Positions 37,361-51,423 of a stretch of 64,000 nucleotides of DNA are shown piece by piece. Position numbers and translations under genes: made by a program. The stretch spans positions 243,368 to 307,367 of the forward strand of contig JXTC01000083.1 of NCBI GenBank assembly GCA_002914845.1, written 5' to 3'. Source of the stretch: Trema orientale (Eukaryota; Streptophyta; Magnoliopsida; Rosales; Cannabaceae). Under the pieces are notes generated by a model. It worked only from the letters and a program-made list of their open reading frames with translations, did no database searches and was not told the origin of the DNA. Within the stretch, counting starts at the first letter, position 1. Every line of letters begins with the position of its first letter.

Positions 37361-38525
37361 AGACCTGGTGGATCCAAGATTTTATTTTATTTTAATTTAT
37401 TTTTTTGGACCGGCCGAACCGGAGAAATGCCGAAGCCGGCATTAGTTAGCTTCGGCATTAGTTACTCTATTCATTTGTCTTTTAAGAAATGATTGGATTA
37501 TACTCATATTTGGCAAGAAGAGGGCTATGGACACGTCTGTCCAATCACGGCCCTCCATTTCAGCAAGGTCTATAGCGAGACATATAAATGAAGGTTAAGA
37601 TTGAACAGTCACGTTTATATTTAAAATTTTACGCTGATCAATTAAGCCCTAAAATAAGTAGATCTCTTGAGCATGGAACACTAAAAGTCTAAAGGAAGGC
37701 AATTTAGTTATTTTAGGTTGGGCTCACCAATTTGTAATTCTTATCCGTGGATAGACTCCTCCGAAGAATGTAAACAGGTAATGCGAGACCAGTTTTTCAT
37801 TTATCATTCCCATTTTCGCCACTAATTCATGTACAATTGATGTACCATTCACTGATTAATAAATTGTAAGGCGATTTTGGAGAATCCTCAATGGGTAATG
37901 AGTTTCTGTCAGGGTATCATAATCCCTATTTAGAAGGTTCATTTCGAGTTCGTTATAAATTACCCACTTTATCCCAAATCCTTTAAAAAGTTCTAAACAA
38001 ATAAAAGAAGGCTTAATATTGAGATAATTTATTAAGAACACATGTCACATACATTTATATAAATTATTAAGTAAAATTATAAATGAATGTTAGGCAAAAA
38101 ATAGAATTGTAATTCTATATATGTATTAGTAGTATTGTTTAATAAAATTCGGGAAAGGGGAAGAGGAAGGGAATTCAATCTCAGTTCCGCACTATCCTAC
38201 CTAAATTTTTAAATGGGGAATCACCGTCATATCCCGCCCCTTTTATAATGATTAAAAGTTGCCTCACTAATACTAGATCAGCACGGTACACTGCTTTACA
38301 TGGTTAAATTGACATTTCCACTACTAAGACAAGCATGTTGTACAAGCTGAACTCAAGTTATTTGAAAATAAAAACAATGAAACTTAGTGAAGCCATTGGA
38401 TAAATGTCACTAAAAGTAGTTATTTTCAAAAGAGTTAAATTTGATAAAAACTACTTCATTATCATACATCAATTCTGCCATATCCAAATATAGTAAAGGG
38501 CTTAAGTCACCTTTTAACAACTAAC
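37361..38525. other. Intergenic
   Basis: No gene recognised. A short near-duplicate (TTCGGCATTAGTTA / CCGGCATTAGTTAG) lies at about 37435-37465. Otherwise the stretch is unremarkable AT-rich DNA. Confidence 0.35.
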
Positions 38526-41470
38526 ACTTTTAGCATAGTTATGTTCTTGTATATATTGTAATTATCACAATAATAAATCGATCAAGCCATTCTCAAAGGT
38601 TTCTCTTTTCTTCTCTCATTCTTATCATGGTACCAGAGCTGTAGTCTCTAACGAGAGAAAAAAATACGAAGTAATCATCTCATTTCAATGAATGATACCA
38701 AAAATTCCGAATCTCCAGCTACCCCATCTCTTCAGCCAAGGCCACCACACCCACTTCTTTTCTTGGTCCAACTATTCTTACTGGTGATAAATCAAATAAT
38801 ACTATCATTACTATTAATACTATTACACAAATACTAATAAAACTTACCTTTACAAATTACACATCCTAGAAATTTCAATTTCATACTCTTCTTGTTAGAT
38901 ATGATATCTTAAGTTTTATTGATGGCCTATCCTCCATTGATACTCTGAACACAAAATGAAAATACTCCCAATTTTTATTCTTTTCTTTGGATTCGTCAAA
39001 ATTATCTCATCCTTAATGCTATTGTCGGATCTCTCTCTGTCATGTTGGTTCAATTTATTGCTTCTGCCAAAACTTCACGTGAAGTGTGGATAACTCTTGC
39101 TATAATGCAGGCCAAACCAACCCATGGTTGCATCAGTCAACTGAAGGAATGACGTCGAGTACTTGCTAAAGGGACTCAATCCATTATTGAATATTTGCAA
39201 ATTGTGAAAATTATTACCAATGATCTTATCTTGCTTGATGCCCCAATTAATCATGATGATCTTATCCTCAAAATTCTTGGTGGCTTTGATGATGATTATT
39301 AGACTCTTAGGCTTCCGTGTCCATGAGACCACTTTTTCCTTGACGAGTTGCATGAGAAACTCATTAACCATGAAGCATATCTCTAGTTTGAAGCTGCAAA
39401 GACTTCTTAGATTCCTACTATTGCCAACACTGCTGACAAGCCATCCACCATCCACCAAACCTTTTTCCGACCACAAACACCTCAACCAACAACACCTTTA
39501 TACCTCATTTTAATCAACAATCTCATCCACCCTCTTCCCTCAACCCTAGACATTTCACAACTCCTTCCAACAATCTCATATCACACTCTAACTAAGGAAA
39601 ATATGGCCAACATTGCCATTTCGCTCGCAAGTGCACGACCTATTAGTACTCTTTATGAAATCCTAATTAACCACATTTGCCAATAGTAACTCATTCACCC
39701 TAAGTCAACTTTACCACACCCAAACCTCCTTCCACTTCTCCTTGGCTTCTTAATACAAGTTCCTCTCACTATTTTACTACCGATCTTCAGAACTTGCCCC
39801 TTTATTCTCCATATCTTGGATCTGATGATATCTTAATTGGTTGTGGTACTGGTGTTTCTATCACACATATTGGTTCTACTTCTCTTCTCTCCTCTTCTTA
39901 TTCTTTTTATTTGTCTAATGTCTTATGTGTTCTTAGCATGAAACAAAACCTTATTTCTATTTCTCAATTTTGCCTCAATAATGATTTTTTTATTGAATAC
40001 TTACCAACTTCGTTTCTTATGAAGGATTGTTCTACAGGAGTAACCCTAGTACAACGAAAAACTTAAGATGGTATTTATAAATAGCCAAAGCATCTTCTAG
40101 GCAATAATCCTATACTAAATTTTTCTTCCATCAAAGCACCTGCCTCACATTGTCACTCGTATCTTGGACATCCTTCCCAAAAAGTTTTGCATCACTTCAT
40201 CTCTTCTAACATTCTAGATTTATATACCACTTTATCTTTCAATTTTTTTGTGTAATTCATGTAATTACAATAAAAGCCACAAACTCCCATTTTTTACTTC
40301 TTCCATATCTAGTTATGTACCTCTAGAATTAGTTTATTCTGATGATGTTTGGAGTTCTCTAGTTTATTCTCATGACAACTATAAATATTACATTATTTTT
40401 GTAGATTAGTTTTCCCGTTATATTTGGCTTTATCTATGAAAAATAAAATCTGAAGTTCATGGTGTGTTTGTTCATTTTAATCTATTGTTGAAAAGTTTTT
40501 CTAAAAACTTATTATCACTTTATTCACAGATAATAGTAGTTAGTATGAAGCACTACATTGTTTTCTTTATATGCATGGCATTTCCCATCTGACCTTGCCA
40601 CCTCGCATTCTTGAACATAATGGGTTTTCAGAGCAACGACATCATCACATAGTTGAAACTGAGCTTATTCTTCTTCATCATATGTCCATGCCACTAAGTT
40701 TTTGGCCTCATGCCTTTGAAACAACTATCTATTTAATAAATCCCATGCCTAAAGTTTAGCCTGCCATGACTTCCATATTTGAAAATTTCTTTGATCATCA
40801 ACCTAATTTGGCAAAATTAAAAATTTTCTGGTGTTTGTATTATACATGGCTTCGAGTCTTCGACCTTATGTTTCTATCAAACTTGAGTCTAAATCTAGGC
40901 ATTGTATACTTTTAGGTTATTCTCTCAAATAGAGTGAGCACAAATGTTATAATTCCATAACTGACAAAATTTATGACATGTTACTTTGTGGAAGATTTTT
41001 TTCCTTAAAGATCTTCTCCATCATCGCCTTTGCAATCCTTGCTCATTGACTGAATGGCATCATTGCTTTTCTCTCTTACACATTTTTTAGTCCCCATCAA
41101 TTGCCATCTCTATATTCTACTCCATTTAATCTCGATTAGTTGTCACAAATGGAGAAATTGCCCAAAATAGTACTGTAAGTCACCATAATCCACCATCTTT
41201 AGTGGATTCTTTACATGGAAAGTCTCCTCTGATTGATTTTTTTCCAACTAATATATCTTCTTCAGACCATATCTAAGTTATCCTTATCACCTACTTTTTT
41301 ACTCACATAAAACACACAAACTTTATCTGCTCAATCCTTCCATTCTCATTCATCTAATACATCATCTCAAAACATTATTCCGACAATAACTAATTCTCAT
41401 CCAATGCAAACTCTATCCAATAATAACATACGCAAACTCAACCTTAGATATTCCATTTACACCATCACCA

Positions 41471-42807
41471 TGTTGACCTTTTAAGTTTAATCTTATACTC
41501 ATGTTTTGAAGATAATAAATATATAATTAGAGACTAATAATCTATATGAGTGTAGCACAATTGTTGAATAAATCATAAATGCCTTCAATGTGGATTATGG
41601 AAAAGATAGAGCTTGAAGACTATTAAAGATAAAAAATACAAGACTAAGTCTAAATAGGATATATCTTTAATTCTTTTATTTAAAATTATGCTTGTATATT
41701 TTATGATCATTTCGTTGGCTCAATTTTTCATAACAAAACTTTTTCTAAAAATAGTTTTTCAACTTAAAGAACTTCAACTTCTATTAATTCATTTAATGGT
41801 TGAAAAATTGATTTGTGACTTTGAAATAAGTTTTATGATCTTTTAATATACCTAAATTATCTTAACTACATTTCAAAGAGATCATGTTTTTGAAAAAGAT
41901 TGAAAATGACTACTTAAGGAGCTGAGTCGTTGCCTGGCTAGAAGAAGCGGTCGACCTGTTCCCTGGAGTGGTCGATCGATTTTTGCAAAAGGTCAAAATA
42001 TAAGCTTGCAATTGTACAACTTCCAACGACTAGTTTTGAGCACTCGACCGAACACCCGACTAATCGATCAGTTTTGAAGGAAAATGTATTAGAATGGTAA
42101 AAAAATGGCTAGTTTTCATAAGAACGTATAAATATGTGCTCTTTTAAGACTTCTCAAGACTTTTGAACGAACCTACATTGATTATCAATTAATTTCAAGT
42201 CTTTCTAGCCAATTACTTGTGATCAAAACTTTCAAATCATATCTCATAAAAAGCCTTAAGCTAAACTTGATCAGTTATTGTACTTGCATTTATTCTCACC
42301 TAAGCCAAAATTGTATCAAATCTTTTGAGAGGTATTCCTTAGAATGAGCTTTCACTTATAATCTTTCTTAAACCATTACTATGAGGTGAAGTTGGCACCA
42401 GAATCCTAAAACTCGCTTAGATGAGATTGGCACTGAATTCTCAACAATCCGAGTCTAGGTGTGATAGGAGCCGGATTATATCTTATTGTAAAAGGTTTGG
42501 GTGAGCCTTAAGAAGAATTCACTCTAGTTATATAATGGACGATGAAGCCCACTAGTTGATCCGAATAGTAGAATGCTCGAAGCAAGTTACTTAGTGCCAG
42601 AAATGTAGACAAATTGTCAAATTTGCCAAATCTCGTAAAAATAATGTTTATATTTCTGTCTCTCTTATACTCCTTAAGGGTATTTTTACGTTTCACATTC
42701 ATTAGATTTGGTAATTTGAATATCTTGGCATTTTAGTTCAAAACGTTTCCGAAAATTTTAAAAATCCAATTCACCCCCTTCTAGGGTTGCCAGTCCTTGG
42801 GATAACA
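41471..42807. mobile_element. Solo LTR nested in the old copia element
   Basis: A 1.3-kb noncoding block interrupts the old copia element between its integrase tail and reverse transcriptase. Its ends are TGTTGACC and GATAACA. The flanks CACCA (41466-41470) and CATCA (42808-42812) match at four of five positions, as for an aged target duplication. The inner text (GCGGTCGACC, AGGTGAAGTTGGCACC, CCAATTCACCCCCTTCTAGG) is typical of plant LTR ends. No internal genes are present, hence a solo LTR. Boundaries are probable, not certain. Confidence 0.55.
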
Positions 42808-43494
42808 CATCACTCCTCTCCCAACTGAACCAACACGTGCTTCTCAAGCCTTTAAAATTTCAGAATGGTGCTAAGCAATGTCCGCCGATGAATTTAATGC
42901 CTTACTTTATAATAATACATGGGATCTTGTTCCTTCCGACCTAAATCAAAACCTTGTCGGCTGCACGTGGGTATTTTGCATCAACAGAAATCTAGATGGC
43001 TATATTGAATGACATAAGGCAAGGCTCATTGCAAAGGGTTTCATAAACCCGGCATAGACTATCATGAGACATTTAGTCCTATTATCAAACCAAACCACAG
43101 TTCGTCTCATTATTGGTCTCGTTGTCACCCATGGTTAGTCCCTTCAACAAACTGATGTCAATAATGCTCTCCTCCATAGAACTCTTCATGAAGATATCTT
43201 AATAACTCTACTATCAGGCTTCATTGATTCCCAGCTTCCTAATCATGTTTGTCGTCTCAAATGGTCTCAAACAAGCTCCACAAGCTTAGTATCATGATTT
43301 TAAGCAATTTCTAATTTCTTCAGAATTTGAAAACACCAAGGCTGATGTTTCTCTGTTATCTTCCCAGATTCTAATCTCACAATTTTTATTTTAGTGTATA
43401 TTGATGATTTAATTAGCTCATGGACTGATGCGACTTATTTCAATAGTTTATAATCAAACTTCCAGCTCGATTCTCAATCAAAGGTCTTGACTCC

Positions 43495-44354
43495 TTGTCA
43501 TATTTTTTGGATGTACAAGTCATTCCAATTACTGACGGTGTTTTTTTCTCTCAAAATCAATACATTCATGATCTCTTACTTAAAGACAAGATGAGCAATA
43601 CCAAGACTACGTTTTCTCTTATGTCACCAACTCACGTTCCATCACTCAATGATGGTACCACTTTCACTGATGCCACTGAGAACCGATCTATTATTGAAGG
43701 CTTGCAGTACTTATGCCTTACATGTCTTGATGTTACCTTTTCTATCAATAAGTTTTCTCAATTTACGCATCGGATAACTACTAGCCATTGGTCGATAATC
43801 AAACACCTCTTTCGCTATCTATATGGTACACTTCATCATGGCTTTTATTTTCGTCGGAATTCTCTTTTGTCTCTCTATACCTTTTCTGACGCTGATTGGT
43901 TGTTGTCTTTCTTAGGTCTAATACAATTTCATGGAGTTCCAAGAAACAAAGGTCTATTTCTCGATTGTCAACTAAAGCTGAGTATCACACTGTTGTATCA
44001 GCTGCCTCTGAAATTCCTTGAATTCAATCTTTATTGCATGAACTTGGTGTCGACTCTTCTATTGTGCCTACAATTTACTGTGACAATATTGGCGCCACTT
44101 ATTTATGTACTAATCCTGTCTTTCAGTCCCATATAAGGCATATAGTCATTGCCTTTCACTTTGTCTATGATCAAGTTCAACATGAGACTTTATATGTTTT
44201 GCATGTGTCTTTCGAAGATCAACTAGCAGATACCTTGATAAAACTGCTTACAAAACTACGTCTTTATGATTTGCACATCAAGATTTGCATCCATTTCATG
44301 AACTCCGTATTGAGGGGGCATAATAGAGAAAATAATAGAAAGTCAAAAATGTGA
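43495..44354 (+). pseudogene. Reverse transcriptase end and RNase H of the old copia element
   Basis: The longest surviving frame of the relic reads YFLDVQVIPITDGVFFSQ, NQYIHDLLLKDKM, RSIIEGLQYLCLTCLDVTFS and IIKHLFRYLYGTLHHGF, then SDADWL, matching the copia segment from the end of reverse transcriptase into RNase H. An overlapping frame from 44034 carries TIYCDNIGATYL and FEDQLADTLIKLL. The two are out of register. Confidence 0.75.
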
Positions 44355-44836
44355 TTTAAGGGATTGATAATAACTGTATATTATCTATTTATAGCTGTAA
44401 GATATGTGAGTAATTATCAGATTATATACTTACCCTTTTAGTATAGTTATATTCTTGTATATATTGTAATTATCACATTAATAAAATCGATCAAGCCAAT
44501 CTCAAAGGTTTCCCATTCTTTCTTTTATTCTTATCACTAGTGAGTTGCTATAGAAAGCCCTTGGAAGCAGTTTGGAAGAAAGCGAGATAAGAAAGAAAAA
44601 TATAAGCAAAAAAATTAATAAACGACCTTTAACCTAAGAGAGGATAATATCATTTTTATAAGAAGTGCAAACTTTACCTGGATTATTACCATTTTTTAGG
44701 CAATTCTTTCATTACTTTAGTTTCATTATATTATATCTAACATCTTTAGCTTGGATGGAACCATGAATTTTTGTCAGTCGGGACTTAATACTTATACTAA
44801 ATAACAAAAAATATATATTAAAAATTATAAAATTTG

Positions 44837-47800
44837 TTACAATTGTCCCCGACGAGTTTTTATGCCTTGAAAATGTTGTATAATAACTTCATTATCAAAG
44901 CTATTAAAGATGTCTTTCTCAATATAAATAAGTAAATTGTTGTTCATATATTGATTACTCATTCTATTGCGTAGCGAATTCTTGATGAAGTTCATAGAAT
45001 TAATACTATTTCTATAGTAGCAATGGCAAGGCATTTCACGACACTTAAAAAGTACCTTTAAAGACTTATTACGACACCAGCATAAGTGTTGTGTATCCAA
45101 GTACTGTAATAGGTCTTGCATATCAAGGCATTTCTTAAAAAGTGCCGTCGTAAGCCTATCACGGTATTTTTTTAAGGACCTTGGTAACACTGATATATCA
45201 AGACGCTTAAAAAGTACCTTAGTATATGTACAGAACCTCTTTTATTAGGCACTTTATAAGTGCCATAGCACATATTTTCAATGAGATTTTTGTAACATTT
45301 TTGTGTACACTATTTGTGTTTTCATGTATATAATTTCCAAAATATTAAATATTTCATAAAAAAAAATCACATAAAATGGAACTAAAATATAGATATTTAT
45401 ACATAATACTAGACCTCTATTTTGAGGAAACCAAGGTCTTAATAATTATGTCACTTAGACCTCTATTTTTCTAGAATTTTATAATTAAAACCTCATTGAA
45501 AATATAGTTTTTATGCAAATAGATTCTCAAATAATAGATAATAAATGTTCACATATTTATTTACAAACATAACATATAATATTTATATAAATATAGGAGG
45601 AAATACTTAAAGTTTCATATAATCATACATAACTAAAAATAAAATGCTAAGCTATTAGGTGACGTCCTTAGAAATCAAACTATACTACTTATGAAGGTAT
45701 CTAATCTATTAAGTTTGAAGGCCCACTCCTCTCTCGTACCTCATCTATCTCTCTTTAGGTATATGTCTTTTTACCGCCGCACTACAAAGAAAAGATTATA
45801 TAGAATTAGGAAGCTAGAATATTTAAAAAGATAAAATTGAATAAATGAAATAATGAATGTGATGAAAACCTCCTCGGAATAAAGGGAAAAAAAATTCCAA
45901 GTCTCTAAGGAGCTAAAAAAATTTATTGTGATCAACATGAATAAAAATAAGACAAAAACTCTATATATCTTATGAACTACAACCAATAACATCAATAATC
46001 TATCATAGACCTCTACTAACTATTCTATAGTTTTAATCATCTATTCTAGCTCTTTTTAAGTCTTCAACTTTTCAATTATTAGTTTACGTATTCAAAGAAT
46101 GATTATGTGTGTTTACTAGAAACTTTAAACAGAACCTAAAACAAAGCTTGAGGTTTTTTCTTTATTTTTCGTATTAGTATAAATAAAGTTTATCATGCTT
46201 ATGTATGAACTTGAACTCTAGCCAAAGACATCGAGAGAATTACAATACATTGTATTGTTAGTCATTTCTTCTTATTTCAAAGTCTCAACAAATACCAAAT
46301 TATAAGTACTTTGAGTCTTTTTGTTTCACATCATAGCAACAAGTCATAGAAAAAGAAAAATAAATATTCTGCAATCCTCGATATATTTTGTGAGGCATCC
46401 AATAAGCAAGTAACTAAACAATAAAGTATTTTTTAGTAGAAAAATTTCTTTTAAAAAAATAAGTCTAAAAACATAAAAAAAATATTTGATGAATGTATAG
46501 TTAAAATCAATAAATAGTCTTTGAGTAATAATAATGTAATACTATTTTTTCCAATTTTATGTAATATGTCAACTTTTTAATTTAAAAAAAAAAGACTAAA
46601 ATTGAGAGTATTATTCCCTTCTACTTCACCTTATTTACAAGCTTTGATAAGTCGAAATTTTTTTCCCTGTACATAATATATTATAAGTTTAAACTACAAA
46701 CTATAAGCAGTAGATAATCCAACATTAGATTACTCAACAAGAATATCTAATGAGAGGTAAAAGATGATTATTTACTTTTACCTATTATTTCTCTTTGGCC
46801 TCAGTAAAACTAACTATTTTCAATAACAAATATCCTATTACTCAAGTCATGGTAAATACTAAAATCATAACTAATATAAAAATATATATTATACAAAATA
46901 AACCATACTCAATACCACAAAACTAGCCAAATTGAATACCGAATGAAAAAAAAACACAAATCATAGTCAATACTTAAAATATATTCAATACTAAAATTAT
47001 ATATGCAATACATAAGATTATGCCATATAAAGGGAGGGACAAAACTATGAGTCCTACTCATCAAATTAGCTCAAGTTCCTAAGAGTTCGAATAATGTTAT
47101 CCCATGGATTAGCTCAGATTTCATTCATGTCAGTTGGCTTAAATTTCATCTAACAATTTCAAAACTCAATAATGACGAACCAAAAATTAAGAGCACATTA
47201 TAGAAGATCAAATCCAGACTTATTAGAAATCAAAGCTAACAAAGAAAAAATAAATAAATTAGTAAAATTAAGTAGCGAAGACAAAGTGTAGCCATGAGAG
47301 CCCATTAAAACTCTATTAAGGCTCATGAGAGGAAGATTTTTATAACCCAGTGTCCCTTATTGTTTAATTCATCGTCCTCATCATCATGAACTGAGATATT
47401 GACAAAATTGCAAGAGCTAGCTTCTTGGAGATGATCCACTTGGCTTTAGGGATGTTGCTGTCAATGTGCAGAAAGATCTTGATGACGTTCTTTGAATTAG
47501 GGTTCTAGGAAAAAGTGGCGTACTTGAGATTGAGGACTTTGAGGTGTCTTAGCCCTAGACACTATTGGGGAGAGAGGAGGCCAAAAATGGCCTATGACCT
47601 GCATTTTGGGCCTCAAATAATTGGCCCCTATCTCAGTGCTTTAGAAGTGCCAAATGTATATAGACGACACGTTACATGTGTTATTACAAGGAGGGTGTTA
47701 GGACACTTTTAAAGTGTCGTTATACCTTTTAATGTACTAAGACACTTAAAAAGTGTCGTGGTATATCTAGCAATATATTACAGCATGCGTGACATCATAC

Positions 47801-49985
47801 ATGCCGTGAAAAGTGGCGCTGGCTTATATGGGTTTTTTAGTAAATAGTAAAATTAGTGCCAACATCATAAGTTGATAAATTAATGAATATATATTTGTTT
47901 TTCTTGCATCGACTATTTTCTTTGCAAGATCACTAAGGCTCTTCAATCCTAAAAATTGTTCGCTAGCTAGAACGCATATCAAGAATATAAATTTCAAGTT
48001 AATTATCAAGTACTAAGAGTTCTACAATAGAAAGTCTTCTGGATAATACATAGCAAAGTGGATTAACTTATTGTCAAAGCTGAAAATGATTCATCAGGAT
48101 ATAAATATACTACACAAAGAAGTAAGTTAGTGTTTACCCCATTAAATCAATTATTCAATTCTTAAAGTTATATATTAATAACAGTACACAATAATTCCAC
48201 ACGAAAATGATGTAAATATATGATTTATTGTGCTCTACATCAAACATCGAGTTACAAAAGTATCATCCAGTTTTGGAATAATTGTATCATGTATTCTATA
48301 GAAAGTCGAGGCTTGATCAAAAGTATATTCTCACCCATTTTCCCTCATCATTTGCAGTCGCTGCTTGCACAATTTCACCAAATTCATGGCATTTACAATA
48401 TCTTGATCTTTTCTCTATAATACTCTTGATAATTCATTTGTAATCCCTAATATTGTCTTCTTCAAATATAGGTTGAAAATAAAATCAAATGACAACATTG
48501 ATTCTAGTAAATTATTTGCTTCAGATCTTTGTTCAGAATTTATTCTACCATCTTTTATTATTTCAAGAATATCAATTATTGAAGAGAATATGATAGTCAA
48601 GCTAAGTAAAGTACCATAGTATGAGCCTCAATGAGTATCACTTGGATGTTTTAGAGTAGTTTTCTAATTTTGGCCTTGACCACTTAGGATCTCACCATTC
48701 TTAATTACTTCAACAATTATGGCATCTTGTTTTTCTTGAATAATATCAAAACGTCTTAAGTAAACTCTAGATGCTATTATAATACAAACAACCAAGCTAA
48801 AAAATGATGCAACCTGAATATGTTAATTTGCCACAACAACAAGAGCAAGTTGAAGTTGACGAGCAAAACAATAAACGTAATAAGTACGTATATTTTATTT
48901 CAAAATAAGTATTTTGAGGCTATTGAACTCACCTTGTATATTACTTGCCCCATCATATCCGTGTCCCCTCAATCTAGATATGCTTAATCCAAATATAGAA
49001 AATAATTTATCAATAGCGTCCTAAAGTGACAAAGATGTGGTATTAGCAACATATTCAATTCCTATAAAATACTCAATTACATTTCCATTCTTATCCACAT
49101 AATGCAATACTACAGCCATCTGCTTCTTTATCGAAATATTATGAGATTCATCAACTATAATAGAGAATAATGAATCACTAATATTTTAATTATGACATGA
49201 ATAATTTTTGCTGCAAATAGAACTTATAATTTCTTTCTGAATATCAAGTGATGTCAATTTCAAATAGTCCAAACTATTTTTTAATGTAACAACTTTGATA
49301 TCTTCATTGTGATCAGCTATAAAGTGCAAAAGCTCAAGAAAATTACCTTGATTGCTTGAATTTTCAGATTCATCATCACCACAAAAGGCAAGCCCTTATC
49401 GTAAAAGAAAACAAATATAATCAACTGATGCAATTAAGCAACTTCGATACTCACTACGAGTTTGATCCAATTGTTTTGATAAAATTGTCCGAATATATTG
49501 TTTTTGATTCACTAAGGCTTCACACTTCTTCTATACTGGGTTATGTTCACTATTAGGGTCCCTAACATGAATTTGAAGTCTTTTACTCTTTTTCTAATTT
49601 AAAAATACTTCATCAACAAAAAAAATTACCACCTGATTATTCTCCAAGATTTGGCTTAAAAAGATAATAATATAAGCAAGATACAATATCCTTTATTATA
49701 TTCTAACCAATTAGCGTGCTTTTCAAACCATGCAAAATGGATTTTTTTTTGATTATTTTCTAAATGTGTCAATAGAAAGTTATGATCAGGACCATTTTAT
49801 ATCTATACTCGTCGAATTTGATCTCTAATATTATGATTGTACTCTAAAATTGGAATTCTTAACCCAAGATCTGTTGGAAGTTTTGGAAGATTGATATCTT
49901 TATTGCTTGATTTTATATTACGTCTATTTTTCTTCGTAGGAATTGGTGATTCTAACTTTCTCTTTCTATAATTGTTGAACTAAAA
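44837..49985 (-). pseudogene. hAT-type transposase pseudogene (DUF4371 / zf-MYM-like), split by an insertion
   Basis: On the minus strand, translated pieces in correct order match the plant hAT-like transposase often annotated as zinc finger MYM-type 1-like. They are KLPTDLGLRIPILEYN and a degraded WLEYNIRKDIVSCLYYYLF (about 49900-49690), NSSNQGNFLELLHFIADHNE (about 49360), QMAVVLHYVDKNGNVIEYF (about 49110), ISRLRGHGYDGASNIQGEFN (about 48940), SEQRSEANNLLESMLSFDF (48540-48480), KDQDIVNAMNLVKLCKQRLQ (about 48390-48340) and SLSDLAKKIVDARKTNIYSL (about 47930). The dimerisation end resumes at 45010-44837 (NSLRNRMSNQYMNNN, IQHFQGIKTRRGQL, stop). Stops and shifts are frequent, so it is dead. A 2.8-kb CACTA-like block lies between the two parts. 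Confidence 0.75.
45027..47842. mobile_element. CACTA-like DNA element inserted in the hAT transposase
   Basis: The block begins and ends exactly where the transposase reading is interrupted. Near both ends are subterminal repeats of the form GACACTTAAAAAGTGTCGT: 45030-45240 in decayed form, and 47709-47760 in near-perfect palindromic form. Such repeats are characteristic of plant CACTA elements. The right end, read inward on the minus strand, is TACTAAAAAACCC, close to a CACTA terminus. The left terminus seems to have lost its first bases. AATGG (45022-45026) and AATAG (47843-47847) flank it and may be an aged duplication. No transposase is recognisable inside, so it is non-autonomous or gutted. 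Confidence 0.55.
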
Positions 49986-51423
49986 GCCAAAAAAACAACT
50001 TGTTATATATCCCAAAAACTAGGATTATAAGATTATGAAATTATAAATAACTTCAATAATATTACGTATTCAAAATATTCAGTCGTCATATTGACAACTC
50101 TTAGATAAAGAAAGAAAGAAAAAAAAAAAAAAGAAAGGATGGTGTTGCCTCTTTTCTTAATTAAAGACTATTACAAGAGCACGAGTCAACAAGTAATATA
50201 GAAGTAAGAGTAAGAGTATCGTCCACAGAGAAATGTGATTCAAAACTGTTAATTACAAACCTAGCATAATTTTCAATTTATCCAAACAAAATATAGAAAT
50301 TTAACTAAAATAATTAGAAATTTTAAAGAACAATAGGCTAAGTAATCAACAACAAAGGTAAATGCTAGCACTAGACTCAATAACCAAGATATTTAATTAA
50401 AAGCAATCTAAAATAGGACCTAGGATTATAATCTACCCATTAACTCCTCTACTCTCAAATTAACTAGTCCAATAGAGTTGTCAATCTAGAATACTAAGAT
50501 AATCAATAAGCTTTTTCCAAGTACACATTAGACCCACCTAGACAAAATAGCACATTACTCCTGATGTGAATTGACTAAGTGCCTTAGGATTAGGTTCTAA
50601 AATTGGTTACACAAGTTACATAAGTATATTCCTATCCTATGCAAACTTACTCAAAATTAGGTAACGCTTTGTTGTTTTACCGAAATTCAAATTTCTACTC
50701 CTTCTTGTAAGCTCATAGAAATTTCACTCAACAATCCATTTAGTGGCCAATTAAATAGAAGAATTAAGTTGAAGATAAAACAAACAACTCAACATTATAT
50801 TTCATTAATATGAGAGGATGATTAAGCAAATAGATTATATTAGAGGTTCAATTATAACCTTAGGCAAATGAATTTAGCTCATATTCAAATTAAATAAACC
50901 AACATAGAAAACACAAGGGTTCAACATCTTGAATTTACATAAATTAAGAGTAAATAGAAGAAAAATGGAAGAAAAACTCTTTTGAAACTTAATCTTCAAC
51001 TCTAACACTCAAATGTCCTTGGTTCTTGATATTTCTCCCTTGGAAATGGTCTTCAATAGATACTTAGCTGCTAGGGTTTTTGTCCTCCTCATTTGGGTGT
51101 AAAAAATTCTATTTAGTAGAGCTTAAAAAGTCACTTCAGATTGCGTGTCAAGTGTAAAAACTGTGAAAAACTCAGGCACTAGCCCTTCGGTGCCAATACG
51201 AAGCTTCTTGAAAACCACGAGCTGGCACTTTAGCACTGCAACACTGAGGCTTGGGTCTCATCCTCTTTTTGGGGCTGTTTTGACACTGCGGCTGGTCCCT
51301 CACTGCATTGTAGCACAATTTTGTCAACAAATGTCCTCTTTTTATCTCCGAATTACAATCCTCTTGGCTCAATAGCTCCACAACTGAAAATAATACAAAA
51401 ACACTACACAACATGTAAAACCA
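49986..51423. other. Repeat-like noncoding DNA
   Basis: No gene seen. The phrase around 50180-50230 (CACGAGTCAACAAGTAATAT, then AGAGTATCGTCCACAGAG) and the GC-richer part at 51150-51320 look like common plant dispersed repeats, but I could not assign a family or boundaries. Confidence 0.3.

Larger units (their letters stand above)
38526..44536 (+). mobile_element. Old, heavily decayed Ty1/copia element
   Basis: About 100 bp at 38526-38627 (from CTTTTAGCATAG to CTTATCA) match 44440-44536, giving recognisable LTR ends. The left copy is followed by TGGTACCAGAGC, an initiator tRNA-Met primer site with one change. The right copy is preceded by the purine tract TTGAGGGGGC, so the 3' LTR starts near 44319. 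Between them lie scattered pieces of gag (about 39060-39400), protease and pre-integrase (LGSDDILIGCGTGVSI, FYLSNVLCVLSMKQNLISIS at 39800-39970), integrase (about 40300-41050), reverse transcriptase (about 42870-43440, with LVYIDDLI) and RNase H (43860-44300, YCDNIGATYL). Every domain carries stops and shifts. The outer part of the 5' LTR is lost or unrecognisable. Confidence 0.82.

Noticed and set aside
45776..45792. CACTACAAAGAAAAG as a CACTA terminus
   Set aside because: It lies inside the inserted block, has no subterminal repeats beside it and no partner end; likely chance or an internal remnant.
47515..47712. Plus-strand 65-codon frame
   Set aside because: It falls in the CACTA-like subterminal region and shows no protein family.
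51172..51414. Overlapping 76- and 80-codon frames on both strands
   Set aside because: They come from a GC-richer dispersed repeat; neither has a domain.
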